In this document: one piece after another, positions 53,141 to 62,293 of the stretch
Numbering within the stretch: the first letter of the stretch is position 1
How the letters are laid out: each line of letters starts with the position of its first letter
NCBI RefSeq assembly: GCF_000017805.1
Contig: NC_009767.1
Coordinates: 310,001-374,000 of the forward strand
Reading direction: 5' to 3'
Length of the DNA stretch: 64,000 nt
Source of the DNA: Roseiflexus castenholzii DSM 13941
GTDB taxonomy: Bacteria > Chloroflexota > Chloroflexia > Chloroflexales > Roseiflexaceae
Made by a program: the position numbers and the translations under genes
Notes under the pieces: model-generated
The model's database searches: none
What the model saw: the letters and a program-made list of their open reading frames with translations, nothing else
Told to the model about the DNA's origin: nothing

Positions 53141-56100
53141 ATGGCAATACTTTCACGTGATCCCCGCGATGTCGCCGCAGCGCATGCCGGGCTGGACCGT
53201 CCGTTGAGCCTGACGTGGTTGTCGAGCGATGTGCTGCTGTTGGCGTTGCTGCTGGTCGCCAGCGTGATTGCGCACCTGTATGGATTGGAGCGCATGGCGC
53301 TCCATCACGACGAGTCGATCCACGCCTGGATGAGCTGGAAGTTCTACACCGGCGCGGGCGGCTTCATCTGCTGGGGCGGGCGCTCCTCGGCGACCTACTG
53401 CTACGACCCGGTGTATCACGGACCATCGCTCTATGTGCTCACCCTCTTCTCCTATTTTCTGTTCGGTGACGGCGATATGCAGGCGCGCCTGCCGCAAGCG
53501 GCGGCTGGTATTGCGCTCGTCGCCTCCGCCTGGATGCTGCGCCCCTATCTGGGAACACGCGGCGCATTGCTGGCAGGCGTGTTGCTGGCATTCACGCCGA
53601 CGCTGCTCTACTACACCCGATTCGCCCGTCACGATGGATTAATGGTGCTGTGGACCCTCTGGATCGTTATTGGCTTCTTCCGCTACCTCGACACTGCGCA
53701 ACCGCGCTATCTGTACCTGCTGGCGGTCGGCATCGCACTGGCGCTGGCAACCCACGAACTCTACTACATCCTGGGGTTCATCTTTGGCTGGTTTCTGATC
53801 ATCCGGGTGCTGTACGAACTGCTGCCACGTCGCACGATGACAATTGCGCTGGGCAGCATTGCCGGCGTTGCAGCACTAGTCGAGTTGAGCATCATTACCG
53901 GGCTGTGGTATGGGCGCCTGACGCCGACGCTGCGCGCCGACGGCATTTCGCTCCTCTTCTTTACGGTTGCCAGCGGCGGGCTGATCATGTCGCGCGTGTG
54001 GGATCCGACACCGCTGTGTGTGCCGCGCTTCGTCGCACTCTGGCAGGAGCAGCGCACGGTACTCTGGGTGGCGCTCGGTATGCTGGCATCGATCTTTGTT
54101 GTGCTCTACAGCGCCTTCTTCGCCGATATGCAGAGCGTCTTCGCCGGGTTGTACGCCGGTCTGGCATACTGGCTCGGATCGCAGCAGGAATTTGCGCGCG
54201 GCGATCAGCCATGGTACTACTACCTGATGTTAATGTCGCTCTATGAGCCGCTGGCGTTCTTCGGCGGTCTGACGGCGACGGTTTACCTGTTCACCCGTGG
54301 TGTGCGCTTCCATCGCCAGAAGCAGCCTGCTGCGAATCGGGAGGATACGCCATCGGACAACGACATCAACGTTGCCGGGCTTACGCCGGATGGCGCGAAC
54401 ACGCCATCGGGCAACGACATCAACATTGCCGGGCTTGCGCCGGATAGCGCGGATACGCACATGTCGTTCATCGGGCGTCCGGCGACTGCGCTGTTTCCGC
54501 TGTTTCTCGCCTTCTGGTTCCTCTGCTCATTCGTGGCATTCTCATGGGCGGGTGAGAAGATGCCATGGCTCAATGCGCATATCGCACTGCCCGCCAACCT
54601 GCTGCTGGCCTGGGCGCTGGCGCGGTTGGGCGCAAGCCTGAACTGGCGCGACCTCGACCGCCGCGCATGGCTCGCGCCGCCGGCGCTGACACTGCTGTTC
54701 ATTGCGCTTGCCGTCGCTTCCTGGCGTTTCGGTCAATCTGCGGTTGGGCAGCAGGCGCAGACGAATCTGCTCCAGGGCGTCTTGCTGCTTGCGCTGGCAG
54801 GCGGATTGATCTCCCTGATCGTCCGCGTCGGTCAATGGGCTGGTGTGCGAGCGACCCTGGCTCTCTGCGCGCTGACCGTTGCAGCGCTGGTGGGTGCGTA
54901 TACGTTGCGCGCCACATGGCTGGTCGTCTATGACCACCCGGATACGCCGGTCGAACCGATGATCTATACCCAGAGCACACCCGACATTCCGCTGATCGTC
55001 GCGCAAATCCGCGACCTGGCGATCAGTCAGACGCGCAATGCGCGCGGTGTGAACGACCCAACCGGTGGTCTGTCGATGCCACTGATCATGGATCGCGGCG
55101 ATCCGGCGCAGGATGGCGAGGGAAGCCTGGCATGGCCCTATCAGTGGTATCTGCGCGACTTCACACGCCTGGAGACGCGCTCCTCCGATGATTTCCGTTC
55201 TGCGACATCCGATACCTTTCTCGTCGATCCGCCGCAAGGCGCCGGTGAGCGCATTCTGGCGCCGGTGGTGCTGGTGTCGCGCGTGAGTCTGAATAGCACG
55301 GCGCAGCAGGCGCTCGAAGCGAGTTATGTGCGCCTGTACGACACCAAACTGAACTGGTGGTTTCCCGAAGGAAACAAATGCGACCCGCAAAGTGCCGGTT
55401 ACAAACGCTTCTACTTCGCCTATCCGGGCAGCGCCGGAGATATTGCGAAAGCATGCCCCGGCTTGCAACCACAGGACGCGCCGCCGGTCTGGGCGCCGAT
55501 CTTCTGGATTTTCGATAGTTCCCATTGGGCAAACACCGGACAGTACCTGCTCTATCGGGAACTGCCGCCGCCGCTGCGCCTTGACGGGCGCGAAATGTCG
55601 GTGTGGGTGCGGCGCGACCTCGCGCGCGTCGGTGATGCACCCGCTGTCGCTGCAACCGGCAGCGTCATCAAACTCGTGGCAACCGACATCTTCGGCGAAT
55701 TCGGCAGTGAACCCGGGCAACTCATCCAACCGCGCGGCGTGGCGGTCGATCCGCAGGGGAACGTCATCGTGTCGGACAGCGGCAATCACCGTCTGATCGT
55801 CTTCGATCCGTCGGGGACGCCGATCCGCACTATTGGCGGTTTCGGCAACGGCGATGGACAGTTCTACGAACCGCGCGGCGTAGCCGTCGATGCCGCCGGA
55901 AACATGTACGTCGCCGATACCTGGAATGCACGGATCGTCAAACTCGACCCGCAGGGAAGGTTCCTCTCCAGTTGGGGCGTCGGGCGCGAAGATTTTGGCG
56001 ATGGTCGACGCGCGTCGCCGACCGGCGGCTCGCAGGAACAGAACCTTGCCCGACCGCTTGACTTCTTCGGTCCGCGCGGGGTAGCCGTCGATGCCGAAGG

Positions 56101-56632
56101 GAATGTCTATATCGCAGACACCGGCAACAAACGCATTGTAGTCACCGATAGCGACGGCAATTACCAGTATCAGTGGGGCTACGACGGAAGCGCCGCCGGG
56201 CAGTTCAACGAACCAATCGGCGTAGCCGTCGATGAGAATGGCACTGTGTTCGTCGCTGATACATGGAACAGCCGGGTGCAGGCGTTTGCGCGTGGCGAAG
56301 ATGGACGAGTCGATCCGTTACCCTACGCCACCTGGCGCGTTCCTGGCTGGCAACCGCAGACCTATGAGGACCCCTTTATTGCTGCACGGGGCGGGCGGGT
56401 CATCGTCAGCGTACCCGTGCGCAACCTGCTGACGCTGACAGACGACAACGGCGTAGGGTTGCTGACGTGGGGAGGAAGCGGCAACGACGCCGCATCGGTC
56501 AACCTGCCGTGCGGCGTGGCGTTCGCCCCCGACGGCTCGGTGGTGGTCGTGGATCGGGGGAATGTGCGAATGATGCGCTTCGCCCTGCCGAACGTGGCGT
56601 CGCCTGTATCGAACGACGTTCCACTGCAATAG
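53141..56632 (+). CDS. Agl23-like glycosyltransferase fused to NHL beta-propeller
   Basis: 1163 residues. The N-terminal ~800 residues repeat the plan of the upstream protein (MALHHDESIHAWMSWKFY, then YDPVYHGPSLYVL, YTRFARHDGLMVLWTLW and SWAGEKMPWLNAHIALPAN). The C-terminal ~310 residues are NHL repeats (QPRGVAVDPQGNVIVSDSGN, EPRGVAVDAAGNMYVADTWN, GPRGVAVDAEGNVYIADTGN, EPIGVAVDENGTVFVADTWN, LPCGVAFAPDGSVVVVDRGN), enough for a five- or six-bladed propeller outside the membrane. A short internal tandem repeat (TPS.NDIN.AGL.PD) at about 54352-54450 lies in a loop. The propeller may bind glycan or protein partners. Confidence 0.88.
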   Translation: MAILSRDPRDVAAAHAGLDRPLSLTWLSSDVLLLALLLVASVIAHLYGLERMALHHDESIHAWMSWKFYTGAGGFICWGGRSSATYCYDPVYHGPSLYVLTLFSYFLFGDGDMQARLPQAAAGIALVASAWMLRPYLGTRGALLAGVLLAFTPTLLYYTRFARHDGLMVLWTLWIVIGFFRYLDTAQPRYLYLLAVGIALALATHELYYILGFIFGWFLIIRVLYELLPRRTMTIALGSIAGVAALVELSIITGLWYGRLTPTLRADGISLLFFTVASGGLIMSRVWDPTPLCVPRFVALWQEQRTVLWVALGMLASIFVVLYSAFFADMQSVFAGLYAGLAYWLGSQQEFARGDQPWYYYLMLMSLYEPLAFFGGLTATVYLFTRGVRFHRQKQPAANREDTPSDNDINVAGLTPDGANTPSGNDINIAGLAPDSADTHMSFIGRPATALFPLFLAFWFLCSFVAFSWAGEKMPWLNAHIALPANLLLAWALARLGASLNWRDLDRRAWLAPPALTLLFIALAVASWRFGQSAVGQQAQTNLLQGVLLLALAGGLISLIVRVGQWAGVRATLALCALTVAALVGAYTLRATWLVVYDHPDTPVEPMIYTQSTPDIPLIVAQIRDLAISQTRNARGVNDPTGGLSMPLIMDRGDPAQDGEGSLAWPYQWYLRDFTRLETRSSDDFRSATSDTFLVDPPQGAGERILAPVVLVSRVSLNSTAQQALEASYVRLYDTKLNWWFPEGNKCDPQSAGYKRFYFAYPGSAGDIAKACPGLQPQDAPPVWAPIFWIFDSSHWANTGQYLLYRELPPPLRLDGREMSVWVRRDLARVGDAPAVAATGSVIKLVATDIFGEFGSEPGQLIQPRGVAVDPQGNVIVSDSGNHRLIVFDPSGTPIRTIGGFGNGDGQFYEPRGVAVDAAGNMYVADTWNARIVKLDPQGRFLSSWGVGREDFGDGRRASPTGGSQEQNLARPLDFFGPRGVAVDAEGNVYIADTGNKRIVVTDSDGNYQYQWGYDGSAAGQFNEPIGVAVDENGTVFVADTWNSRVQAFARGEDGRVDPLPYATWRVPGWQPQTYEDPFIAARGGRVIVSVPVRNLLTLTDDNGVGLLTWGGSGNDAASVNLPCGVAFAPDGSVVVVDRGNVRMMRFALPNVASPVSNDVPLQ

Positions 56633-56767
56633 CGCGTAGGGAGGTCCGGTCACAGCCGATATATGAGAAACAGCACCATCCCTGTTGGCGTAAGGGACTC
56701 GCTACGGCAGCAAGGTTCCAGGGTAGAGGGCTGATGGAAGGCAGGCGTCAACCCTCTACCCAGACCA

Positions 56768-56983
56768 CTACACCAGCACCGCTACATCATCGTATCCGGC
56801 GTCGTTGATCGCCCGAATCAGATCATCGGCAGTCACCTGCCGGTCGTGATCAACGCGCACGCTCTTATCGCCAAGGTTGACAACCACTTGACGCACGCCA
56901 GGCAGCGCACTGACCGCTTTGGTGATGGCATTGACGCAGTGCTGACAGGATATTCCCGGCACACGAAACTGATCGCTGATCAT
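56768..56983 (-). CDS. HMA-domain copper chaperone-like protein
   Basis: 71 residues, a single heavy-metal-associated domain with VPGISCQHCVNAI (CxxC at about 13-16). ALPGVRQVVVNL then DHDRQVTADDLIRAINDAGYD completes the ferredoxin-like fold. It should bind Cu(I) and pass it to a P1B ATPase; no such ATPase is adjacent. ATG 56983 has AAAGGGG upstream. It is divergent from pepA. Confidence 0.92.
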   Translation of the reverse strand: MISDQFRVPGISCQHCVNAITKAVSALPGVRQVVVNLGDKSVRVDHDRQVTADDLIRAINDAGYDDVAVLV

Positions 56984-57123
56984 AATCGCCCCTTTGCCGT
57001 TTGAGCCTGAACTGGATGCAAAGAACCGGATGGCTTGACGCAGAGTATACGACGCCCGATGAGGCATGTCAATGAATCGCCTGTATCGGGCGTTGTCGTG
57101 ACAGACTCAGAACGTTGCCATGG

Positions 57124-57129
57124 TATAAT
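57124..57129 (+). promoter_or_regulatory. -10 hexamer for pepA
   Basis: Perfect TATAAT in a TGGTATAAT context; leader about 77 nt. -35 unclear. Confidence 0.5.
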
Positions 57130-57212
57130 ATCTCTCCATTCTCGAAGCAGTGTTTGAATGTTGTTCCACAACGGCATATCTGCGCTCTACTGACGGCACA
57201 CGGAGTTCTTCG

Positions 57213-58679
57213 ATGCGCGTAACGGTTACCGCTGGCGATCCTCTGAGCACTGCAACCGACCTGTTGGTTCTTGGATTGTGGGAAGAGGAGTCACTGCCAT
57301 CGCCACTGGACGATCTCATTGAACCGGGCGACTGGTCGGGCAAGGCAAAACAGACGTTGTTGATCTACCCGCGCGGTGCGCTTCCTGCACGGCGGGTATT
57401 GCTGATCGGTCTGGGGAAGCGTTCAGCACCCGATCTCGATCAGATGCGTGAAGTTGCAGCGATAGCAACCCAGCGCGCGCGTGAATTGAAGGTCGATCGG
57501 TTCGCTTTTGTGATACCTGTTCTTTCCGAACAGACGCCTGAAACCGTTGCTGCCGCCATCACCGAAGGCAGTCTGCTGGGGTCGTACCGTTTCCTGGAGT
57601 ATAAGAGCGACCTCAAGCCAGAGGATCGCCGCGAAGTCGATGAACTGACCTTGCTGGCGCCGGTCGATGCCGTGGATGAAGCTGCACGTGGCATTGCGCG
57701 CGGCGGAGCAGTTGCGCGCGGTGTGAACCTGGCGCGCGACCTGGCAAACCTTCCCCCGAATGACCTGACGCCGGCGCGCCTGGCAGAGCGCGCGCGTGAA
57801 CTTGCCGTAGCGTTCGACCTGCCCATCACGGTGCTGGGTCCGGCAGAGATGCGAGAACAGGGGTTCGGCGGCATTCTTGCCGTTGGGCAGGGATCGGTGA
57901 ATGAGCCGCGCTTCATCGTGATTGATTATGGGGCGCAGTATGCCGATGCGCCCACCATCTGCCTGGCGGGAAAGGGAATGACGTTCGACTCTGGCGGCAT
58001 TTCGATCAAACCCGCCGAGAACATGGACGCAATGAAGATGGATATGAGCGGTGCGGCAGCCGTGCTCGGCGCGCTGCACGCAATCGCGGAATTGCGTCTG
58101 CCGCTCCACGTAGTGGCGTTGATCGGGGCAGCCGAAAATATGCCCGGCGGGTCGGCGTATCGCCCCGGCGATATTCTGAAAACCCTTAGCGGCAAGATGA
58201 TCGAAGTGCTGAATACCGATGCCGAAGGGCGGATTGTGCTGGCAGACGTTCTGACCTATGCGCAACGCTATCATCCATCGGCGATCATCGATCTTGCGAC
58301 GTTGACCGGCGCGATCAGCGTGGCGCTCGGACCGCATGCCATCGGCCTGTTTGCAAATGACGACGCGCTGGCGCAGCGGTTGGTGCGCGCCGGTGAAGCG
58401 GCTGGCGAGCGCGCCTGGCAACTGCCACTCTGGCAACCGTACCGCGAGATGGTCAAAAGTGAGATCGCCGATGTGCGCAACGCGACCGGGCGTCAGGCAG
58501 GCGCGATTACGGCTGCGGCATTTCTCAATGCCTTCGTCGGCGATTATCCCTGGGCGCACCTCGATATTGCCGGAACTGCATGGACCGACTCGAAACCCAA
58601 AGCGTATCAACCGAAGGGTGCGACGGGCGTCGGTGTGCGCCTGCTGCTTCAGGCGCTGCGCGACTGGACTCAGGCTTGA
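57213..58679 (+). CDS. pepA: Leucyl (cytosol) aminopeptidase, M17
   Basis: 488 residues. It removes N-terminal residues from peptides using two metal ions. Metal/catalytic blocks are complete: GKGMTFDSGGISIKPAENMD, MKMDMSGAAAVLG and the PepA signature NTDAEGRIVLAD. LPPNDLTPARLAE is the linker before the catalytic domain. ATG 57213 has GGAG seven bases upstream; the frame is open further upstream without a site. Confidence 0.95.
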   Translation: MRVTVTAGDPLSTATDLLVLGLWEEESLPSPLDDLIEPGDWSGKAKQTLLIYPRGALPARRVLLIGLGKRSAPDLDQMREVAAIATQRARELKVDRFAFVIPVLSEQTPETVAAAITEGSLLGSYRFLEYKSDLKPEDRREVDELTLLAPVDAVDEAARGIARGGAVARGVNLARDLANLPPNDLTPARLAERARELAVAFDLPITVLGPAEMREQGFGGILAVGQGSVNEPRFIVIDYGAQYADAPTICLAGKGMTFDSGGISIKPAENMDAMKMDMSGAAAVLGALHAIAELRLPLHVVALIGAAENMPGGSAYRPGDILKTLSGKMIEVLNTDAEGRIVLADVLTYAQRYHPSAIIDLATLTGAISVALGPHAIGLFANDDALAQRLVRAGEAAGERAWQLPLWQPYREMVKSEIADVRNATGRQAGAITAAAFLNAFVGDYPWAHLDIAGTAWTDSKPKAYQPKGATGVGVRLLLQALRDWTQA

Positions 58680-58691
58680 GGTTGGAAGGGT

Positions 58692-59540
58692 ATGAATCCT
58701 GCACCCCGGTATGATCGGATTGTGTCGCTGGTGTTGCTGGCGCTCCTTGGGCTGGCGGTCGTCTTTCTGATTGACATCAATCCGAATATTCTGCGCGCGC
58801 GGTTCGGTGGCGATTTTCCCAGCATTACCGTCTCGTGGCTGTTGATCGCCTCACTGGTGGTGATTGCCAGCGCCGGCGCGGACATCTTCATTCGCGCGCA
58901 TCCGCAGATGCAGACGCGATCACTGCCAACCATCCATCTGGGCATTGTGCAGGTTGAACTGGCCCCCTCTTTCTGGATTCTGCCATCGTTTGCGATCATT
59001 GCGTCGTTTGCCTTCTTTCGTCTCTTCAGTGCGAGCCTCGAAACGCTGGCGTTCGTGCTGGTGCTGATCGCCGCCGGCGGGTTTTTGTTCGGCACGCTGG
59101 TAGCGCAACACTATTCACTCGACCGCCGCGCCAACGTGCGGCAGGGCGCGCGACTGGCGCTCCAGGCGATGGCGCTGCTGTTGGCATTCGGGGTCTTCAG
59201 CGCAATCTATTATGCTCGCATGCGCACGCTATACTCCGCTACTCTCATCGGCGCCAGTGCAACGCTTCTCGCATATGCGATGCTGTCGCTGACCTCTGGA
59301 CGCCACCTGTTCGTGTTGTCGCTGCTCGTCGGTCTGACGCTCGCCGAGGCGACGTGGGCGCTCAATTATTGGGCGGCATCGTTTTTGACCGGCGGCGCCT
59401 TGCTTTTAGCGCTGTTCTACATCATTACCGGTCTGTTGCAGGGGCATCTCGAGGGAACGCTGACTCGCCGCGTGATCTGGGAGTATGGCGCGCTTGGCAG
59501 TTTGATGCTGCTGGCAGTGATGTATACGACATTGCGCTGA
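58692..59540 (+). CDS. Membrane protein, DUF5656-like
   Basis: 282 residues with about eight membrane helices. LFFGT-like and TLAEATWALNYWA segments are the most distinctive parts. I associate the pattern with DUF5656 but with limited certainty. Function unknown. It ends one base before the next gene, so it is co-translated with the YhfC-type protease. Confidence 0.6.
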   Translation: MNPAPRYDRIVSLVLLALLGLAVVFLIDINPNILRARFGGDFPSITVSWLLIASLVVIASAGADIFIRAHPQMQTRSLPTIHLGIVQVELAPSFWILPSFAIIASFAFFRLFSASLETLAFVLVLIAAGGFLFGTLVAQHYSLDRRANVRQGARLALQAMALLLAFGVFSAIYYARMRTLYSATLIGASATLLAYAMLSLTSGRHLFVLSLLVGLTLAEATWALNYWAASFLTGGALLLALFYIITGLLQGHLEGTLTRRVIWEYGALGSLMLLAVMYTTLR

Positions 59541-60353
59541 ATGGAACCAACCTTTCAGATCGGCTCCGGGCGAGTCGCTGCAACCATCGTTGCAGTCCTG
59601 TTCGAGGCGCTCTTTCCTCTGGCGGCAGCATGGTTCGTCAGCCGCAGATTGCGCGTTTCTTGGCGCTATTTCGCTTACGGCGCCATCATTTTTCTTCTCT
59701 TCCAGTTGATTACCCGCGTTCCGCTTGTGCTGGCAATCCAGAGAGCGCTGGCGCCACAGTTGCAGGCATCACGCCCATTGCTCTTCAGTTGGCTGGCAGC
59801 GTTGGCGCTGACCGCTGGCCTTGCGGAAGAAATTGGACGGTATGTGGGGTATCGCTGGCTGTTCCGCGAAGAAAAAACATGGTCGCGCGCTGTGATGTAT
59901 GGTCTGGGACATGGCGGTCTGGAGTCGATAGTGCTGGTCGCCGGTCTGACCCTGCTGGGGCTGATCAATCTGCTGGCGCTGAGCGCGGTCGATCTGGCGA
60001 CGCTGCCGCTGACGGACGATCAGCGTGAACTGGCGCGCCAGCAGTTAGCCGCAATCGCTGCACAACCCGACTGGTTGCCGCTTGTCGGGGCATGGGAACG
60101 TCTCTGGACGCTTCCGTTCCACGTGGCGCTTTCGGTAATGGTCGCACAAGTCTTTCGCCGCAGACAGATCTGGTGGCTCTGGGTGGCAATCGCCACCCAT
60201 ACGCTCGTCAACCTGCTGGCTGTGGGGGTTGCGCCAGCGTTTATGTTGCAGGGAACGGCAGCCATCCTGATACCCGAGGTGATCGTCACGCTGGCAGGCA
60301 CAGCCAGCCTGTGGGTTATCTGGCGGTTACGGGAGAGGGACGTTGCACGTTGA
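59541..60353 (+). CDS. YhfC-type glutamic intramembrane protease-like protein
   Basis: 270 residues with about seven membrane helices. Conserved polar residues sit inside membrane segments: AGLAEEIGRYVGYRWLF (EExxR), MYGLGHGGLESIVL (HGGxE) and AIATHTLVNLLAV (HTxxN). Together these are the hallmark of the YhfC/CAAX-protease-like (ABI/CPBP-related) group. The substrate is unknown; such enzymes clip or modify membrane proteins. The start follows the preceding stop with no gap. Confidence 0.8.
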   Translation: MEPTFQIGSGRVAATIVAVLFEALFPLAAAWFVSRRLRVSWRYFAYGAIIFLLFQLITRVPLVLAIQRALAPQLQASRPLLFSWLAALALTAGLAEEIGRYVGYRWLFREEKTWSRAVMYGLGHGGLESIVLVAGLTLLGLINLLALSAVDLATLPLTDDQRELARQQLAAIAAQPDWLPLVGAWERLWTLPFHVALSVMVAQVFRRRQIWWLWVAIATHTLVNLLAVGVAPAFMLQGTAAILIPEVIVTLAGTASLWVIWRLRERDVAR

Positions 60354-60684
60354 AGGTTGAACGTTGAACATGGAGAGGTTGCAGGCGGGAATGTCCCCGA
60401 CTTTGAGATGCCGGTGACAGGCGCAGACGCCCACGCACCCGCGCCGCTCGTCATGCGCTTTCGTGTCATTCGTACACCATTCGCACTGCTGGCGCGTCCC
60501 CGCACACGATCCTCGCGCCCGTGAGGGTTGTTGCCGGTCACCCGTGGCCGCCGGTGGCCAGCGCGAACGCCCACGCACTCAGGAGCGGGAGAGGCAAGCC
60601 TGGAGGGACAGGTCTGCGCCCTGCCCGCACCGGGAAGGCGGGTGCAGCGGCGACACGAGCGTTCGCCGACGAATCCACACGTTA
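60354..60684. other. Gap after protease gene
   Basis: It begins with GTTGAAGGTTGAACGTTGAA-type heptads (60351-60370). GCGCAGACGCCCACGCAC-like segments recur at about 60421 and 60561 (diverged). No gene is seen. Confidence 0.4.
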
Positions 60685-61029
60685 TACCAATGACCTGTGA
60701 CCATCCGGCATGGTCACCCCGAGCGGCGCGAGGGGTCGTGCGCGACCCGCGCAGATTCCTCGCTGCGCTCGGAATGACACCTCGCTGCGCTCGAAATGAC
60801 ACCTCGCTGCGCTCGGAATGACACCTCGCTGCGCTCGGAATGACACCTCGCTGCGCTCGGAATGACACCTCGCTGCGCTCGGAATGACACCTTGCTGCGC
60901 TCGGAATGACACCTTGCTGCGCTCGGAATGACACCTTGCTGCGCTCGGAATGACACCTTGCTGCGCTCGGAATGACACCTCGCTGCGCTCGGAATGACAA
61001 GAATGCAGCATCTTCAATCGTCATTGGTA
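60685..61029 (+). mobile_element. Dispersed TIR element, copy k, with expanded 22-bp array
   Basis: Flanked by TTA (60682-60684 and 61030-61032). Ten 22-bp units (GGAATGACACCTCGCTGCGC plus TC; some with CTTG) start at 60771 and end before 60991. The right TTA doubles as the stop codon of the adjacent minus-strand gene. Confidence 0.9.
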
Positions 61030-62025
61030 TTACACCACAGGAATATGGTGCGTCACGCCAGCATCATTTGGCACGATCAATCGTTTTTGCTCGATCAGCA
61101 TGATAAACAGTGCCGTGAGACTCGGATCCCACTGGATTCCGCACCGGGCGCGCAGTCGTTGAACGGCACGCTCTGGTGACAGTGCCTTGCGGTATGGGCG
61201 ATCCGTCGTCATAGCGTCGTAAGCGTCGACAATAGCGATGATCCGCGCGCCAATCGGAATCTCTTCGCCTCGAAGTCCATACGGATAGCCGCTGCCGTCC
61301 CAGTGCTCATGGTGCCCGCGTATAATAGGCGCTACATCACGCGCAAAGCGCATAGGAGCGATGATCCGCGCGCCGCACTCGGGATGCTGCTTGATCTGCG
61401 CGTACTCTTCGGGCGTCAACGGCGCTGGCTTGCGCAGAATACTGTCTGCCACGCCAATCTTGCCGATGTCGTGCAACAATCCGCCCTGCCACACAGCGCG
61501 CCTGACGTCGTGCCCCAATCCGGCGGCGGTTGCGAGTTGTTCACCGTAGTACGCCAGACGCCAGAGATGCCCCTCAGTATACATGTCCTTCGCCTCAACC
61601 GCCAGCGCCAGCGCAAAAATCACGCTTTCGGTGCGTTCGAGCTGATCGGTCAGGCGTTTTGTGCGCAATTGCGACTGAATTCGGGCGCGGAGCAGACGCT
61701 CATCGAACGGTTTGGTCAGAAAGTCGTCGGCGCCAGCCTCGATGCCGCGCCAGCGATGTTCTGGGGCATCGAGCACGGTCAGCATAGTGACCGGTATCAG
61801 CGCCGTGCGCGGATCTGCCTTCAACCGACGACACACCTCGTATCCATCGTAATCCGGCATCGTGACATCGAGGAGCACCAGGTCTGGCAGTTCTGCCAGC
61901 GCCAGGTTCAGCGCCTCGCGCCCGTTGCGCGCCGCCAGCGCGACATATCCTTCTGCTTCAACAAAGCGGACAATCGCTTCACGCATGGCCGGGTTATCGT
62001 CTGCAACCAGGATTTTTGCCGCCAC
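61030..62025 (-). CDS. Response regulator with HD-GYP c-di-GMP phosphodiesterase domain
   Basis: 331 residues. The receiver domain has ADD (9-10) and the phospho-acceptor D53 in LVLLDVTMPDYDG, with T and K in MLTVLD and LTKPFD. The HD-GYP domain contains GLLHDIGKIGV, the diagnostic HHEHWDGSGYPYGL and AIVDAYDAMTTDRPYR. It probably degrades c-di-GMP under control of an unlinked kinase. The GTG at 62025 is chosen for its AAGGAG; the ATG at 62109 lies far upstream with no site. Its stop codon is the target site of element copy k. Confidence 0.93.
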   Translation of the reverse strand: MAAKILVADDNPAMREAIVRFVEAEGYVALAARNGREALNLALAELPDLVLLDVTMPDYDGYEVCRRLKADPRTALIPVTMLTVLDAPEHRWRGIEAGADDFLTKPFDERLLRARIQSQLRTKRLTDQLERTESVIFALALAVEAKDMYTEGHLWRLAYYGEQLATAAGLGHDVRRAVWQGGLLHDIGKIGVADSILRKPAPLTPEEYAQIKQHPECGARIIAPMRFARDVAPIIRGHHEHWDGSGYPYGLRGEEIPIGARIIAIVDAYDAMTTDRPYRKALSPERAVQRLRARCGIQWDPSLTALFIMLIEQKRLIVPNDAGVTHHIPVV

Positions 62026-62293
62026 CCTTCGCTCCTTCTTTGCTGCACGGCATTGAGCAGTCTCGCACCGGAAGGCGCGTTCCTGACTGAAGTCGTAGAA
62101 TAACGTCATGGTTTCTCATGCGTTATAGTACAATATGTTTTCCCAGGCGCTGTCGGGCGGGCGTACACGAGGTATGATCCTCTCATCGCAACACCGGCAT
62201 GCACCGGTGCGCTGCACCTCGGTGGTTGCTATCGCCCTTTATAAGAAAGAATCGCTCCAGCTGCCCAAAAGATACCGTAGAACGAAAGGAACC
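62026..62293. other. Divergent promoter gap
   Basis: Holds the promoters of the HD-GYP and aminotransferase genes. TACAAT at 62129-62134 is a possible -10 for the latter. No gene is seen. Confidence 0.35.

Noticed and set aside
57423..58610. 395-codon minus-strand frame opposite pepA
   Set aside because: pepA is unambiguous; the mirror frame has no domain.
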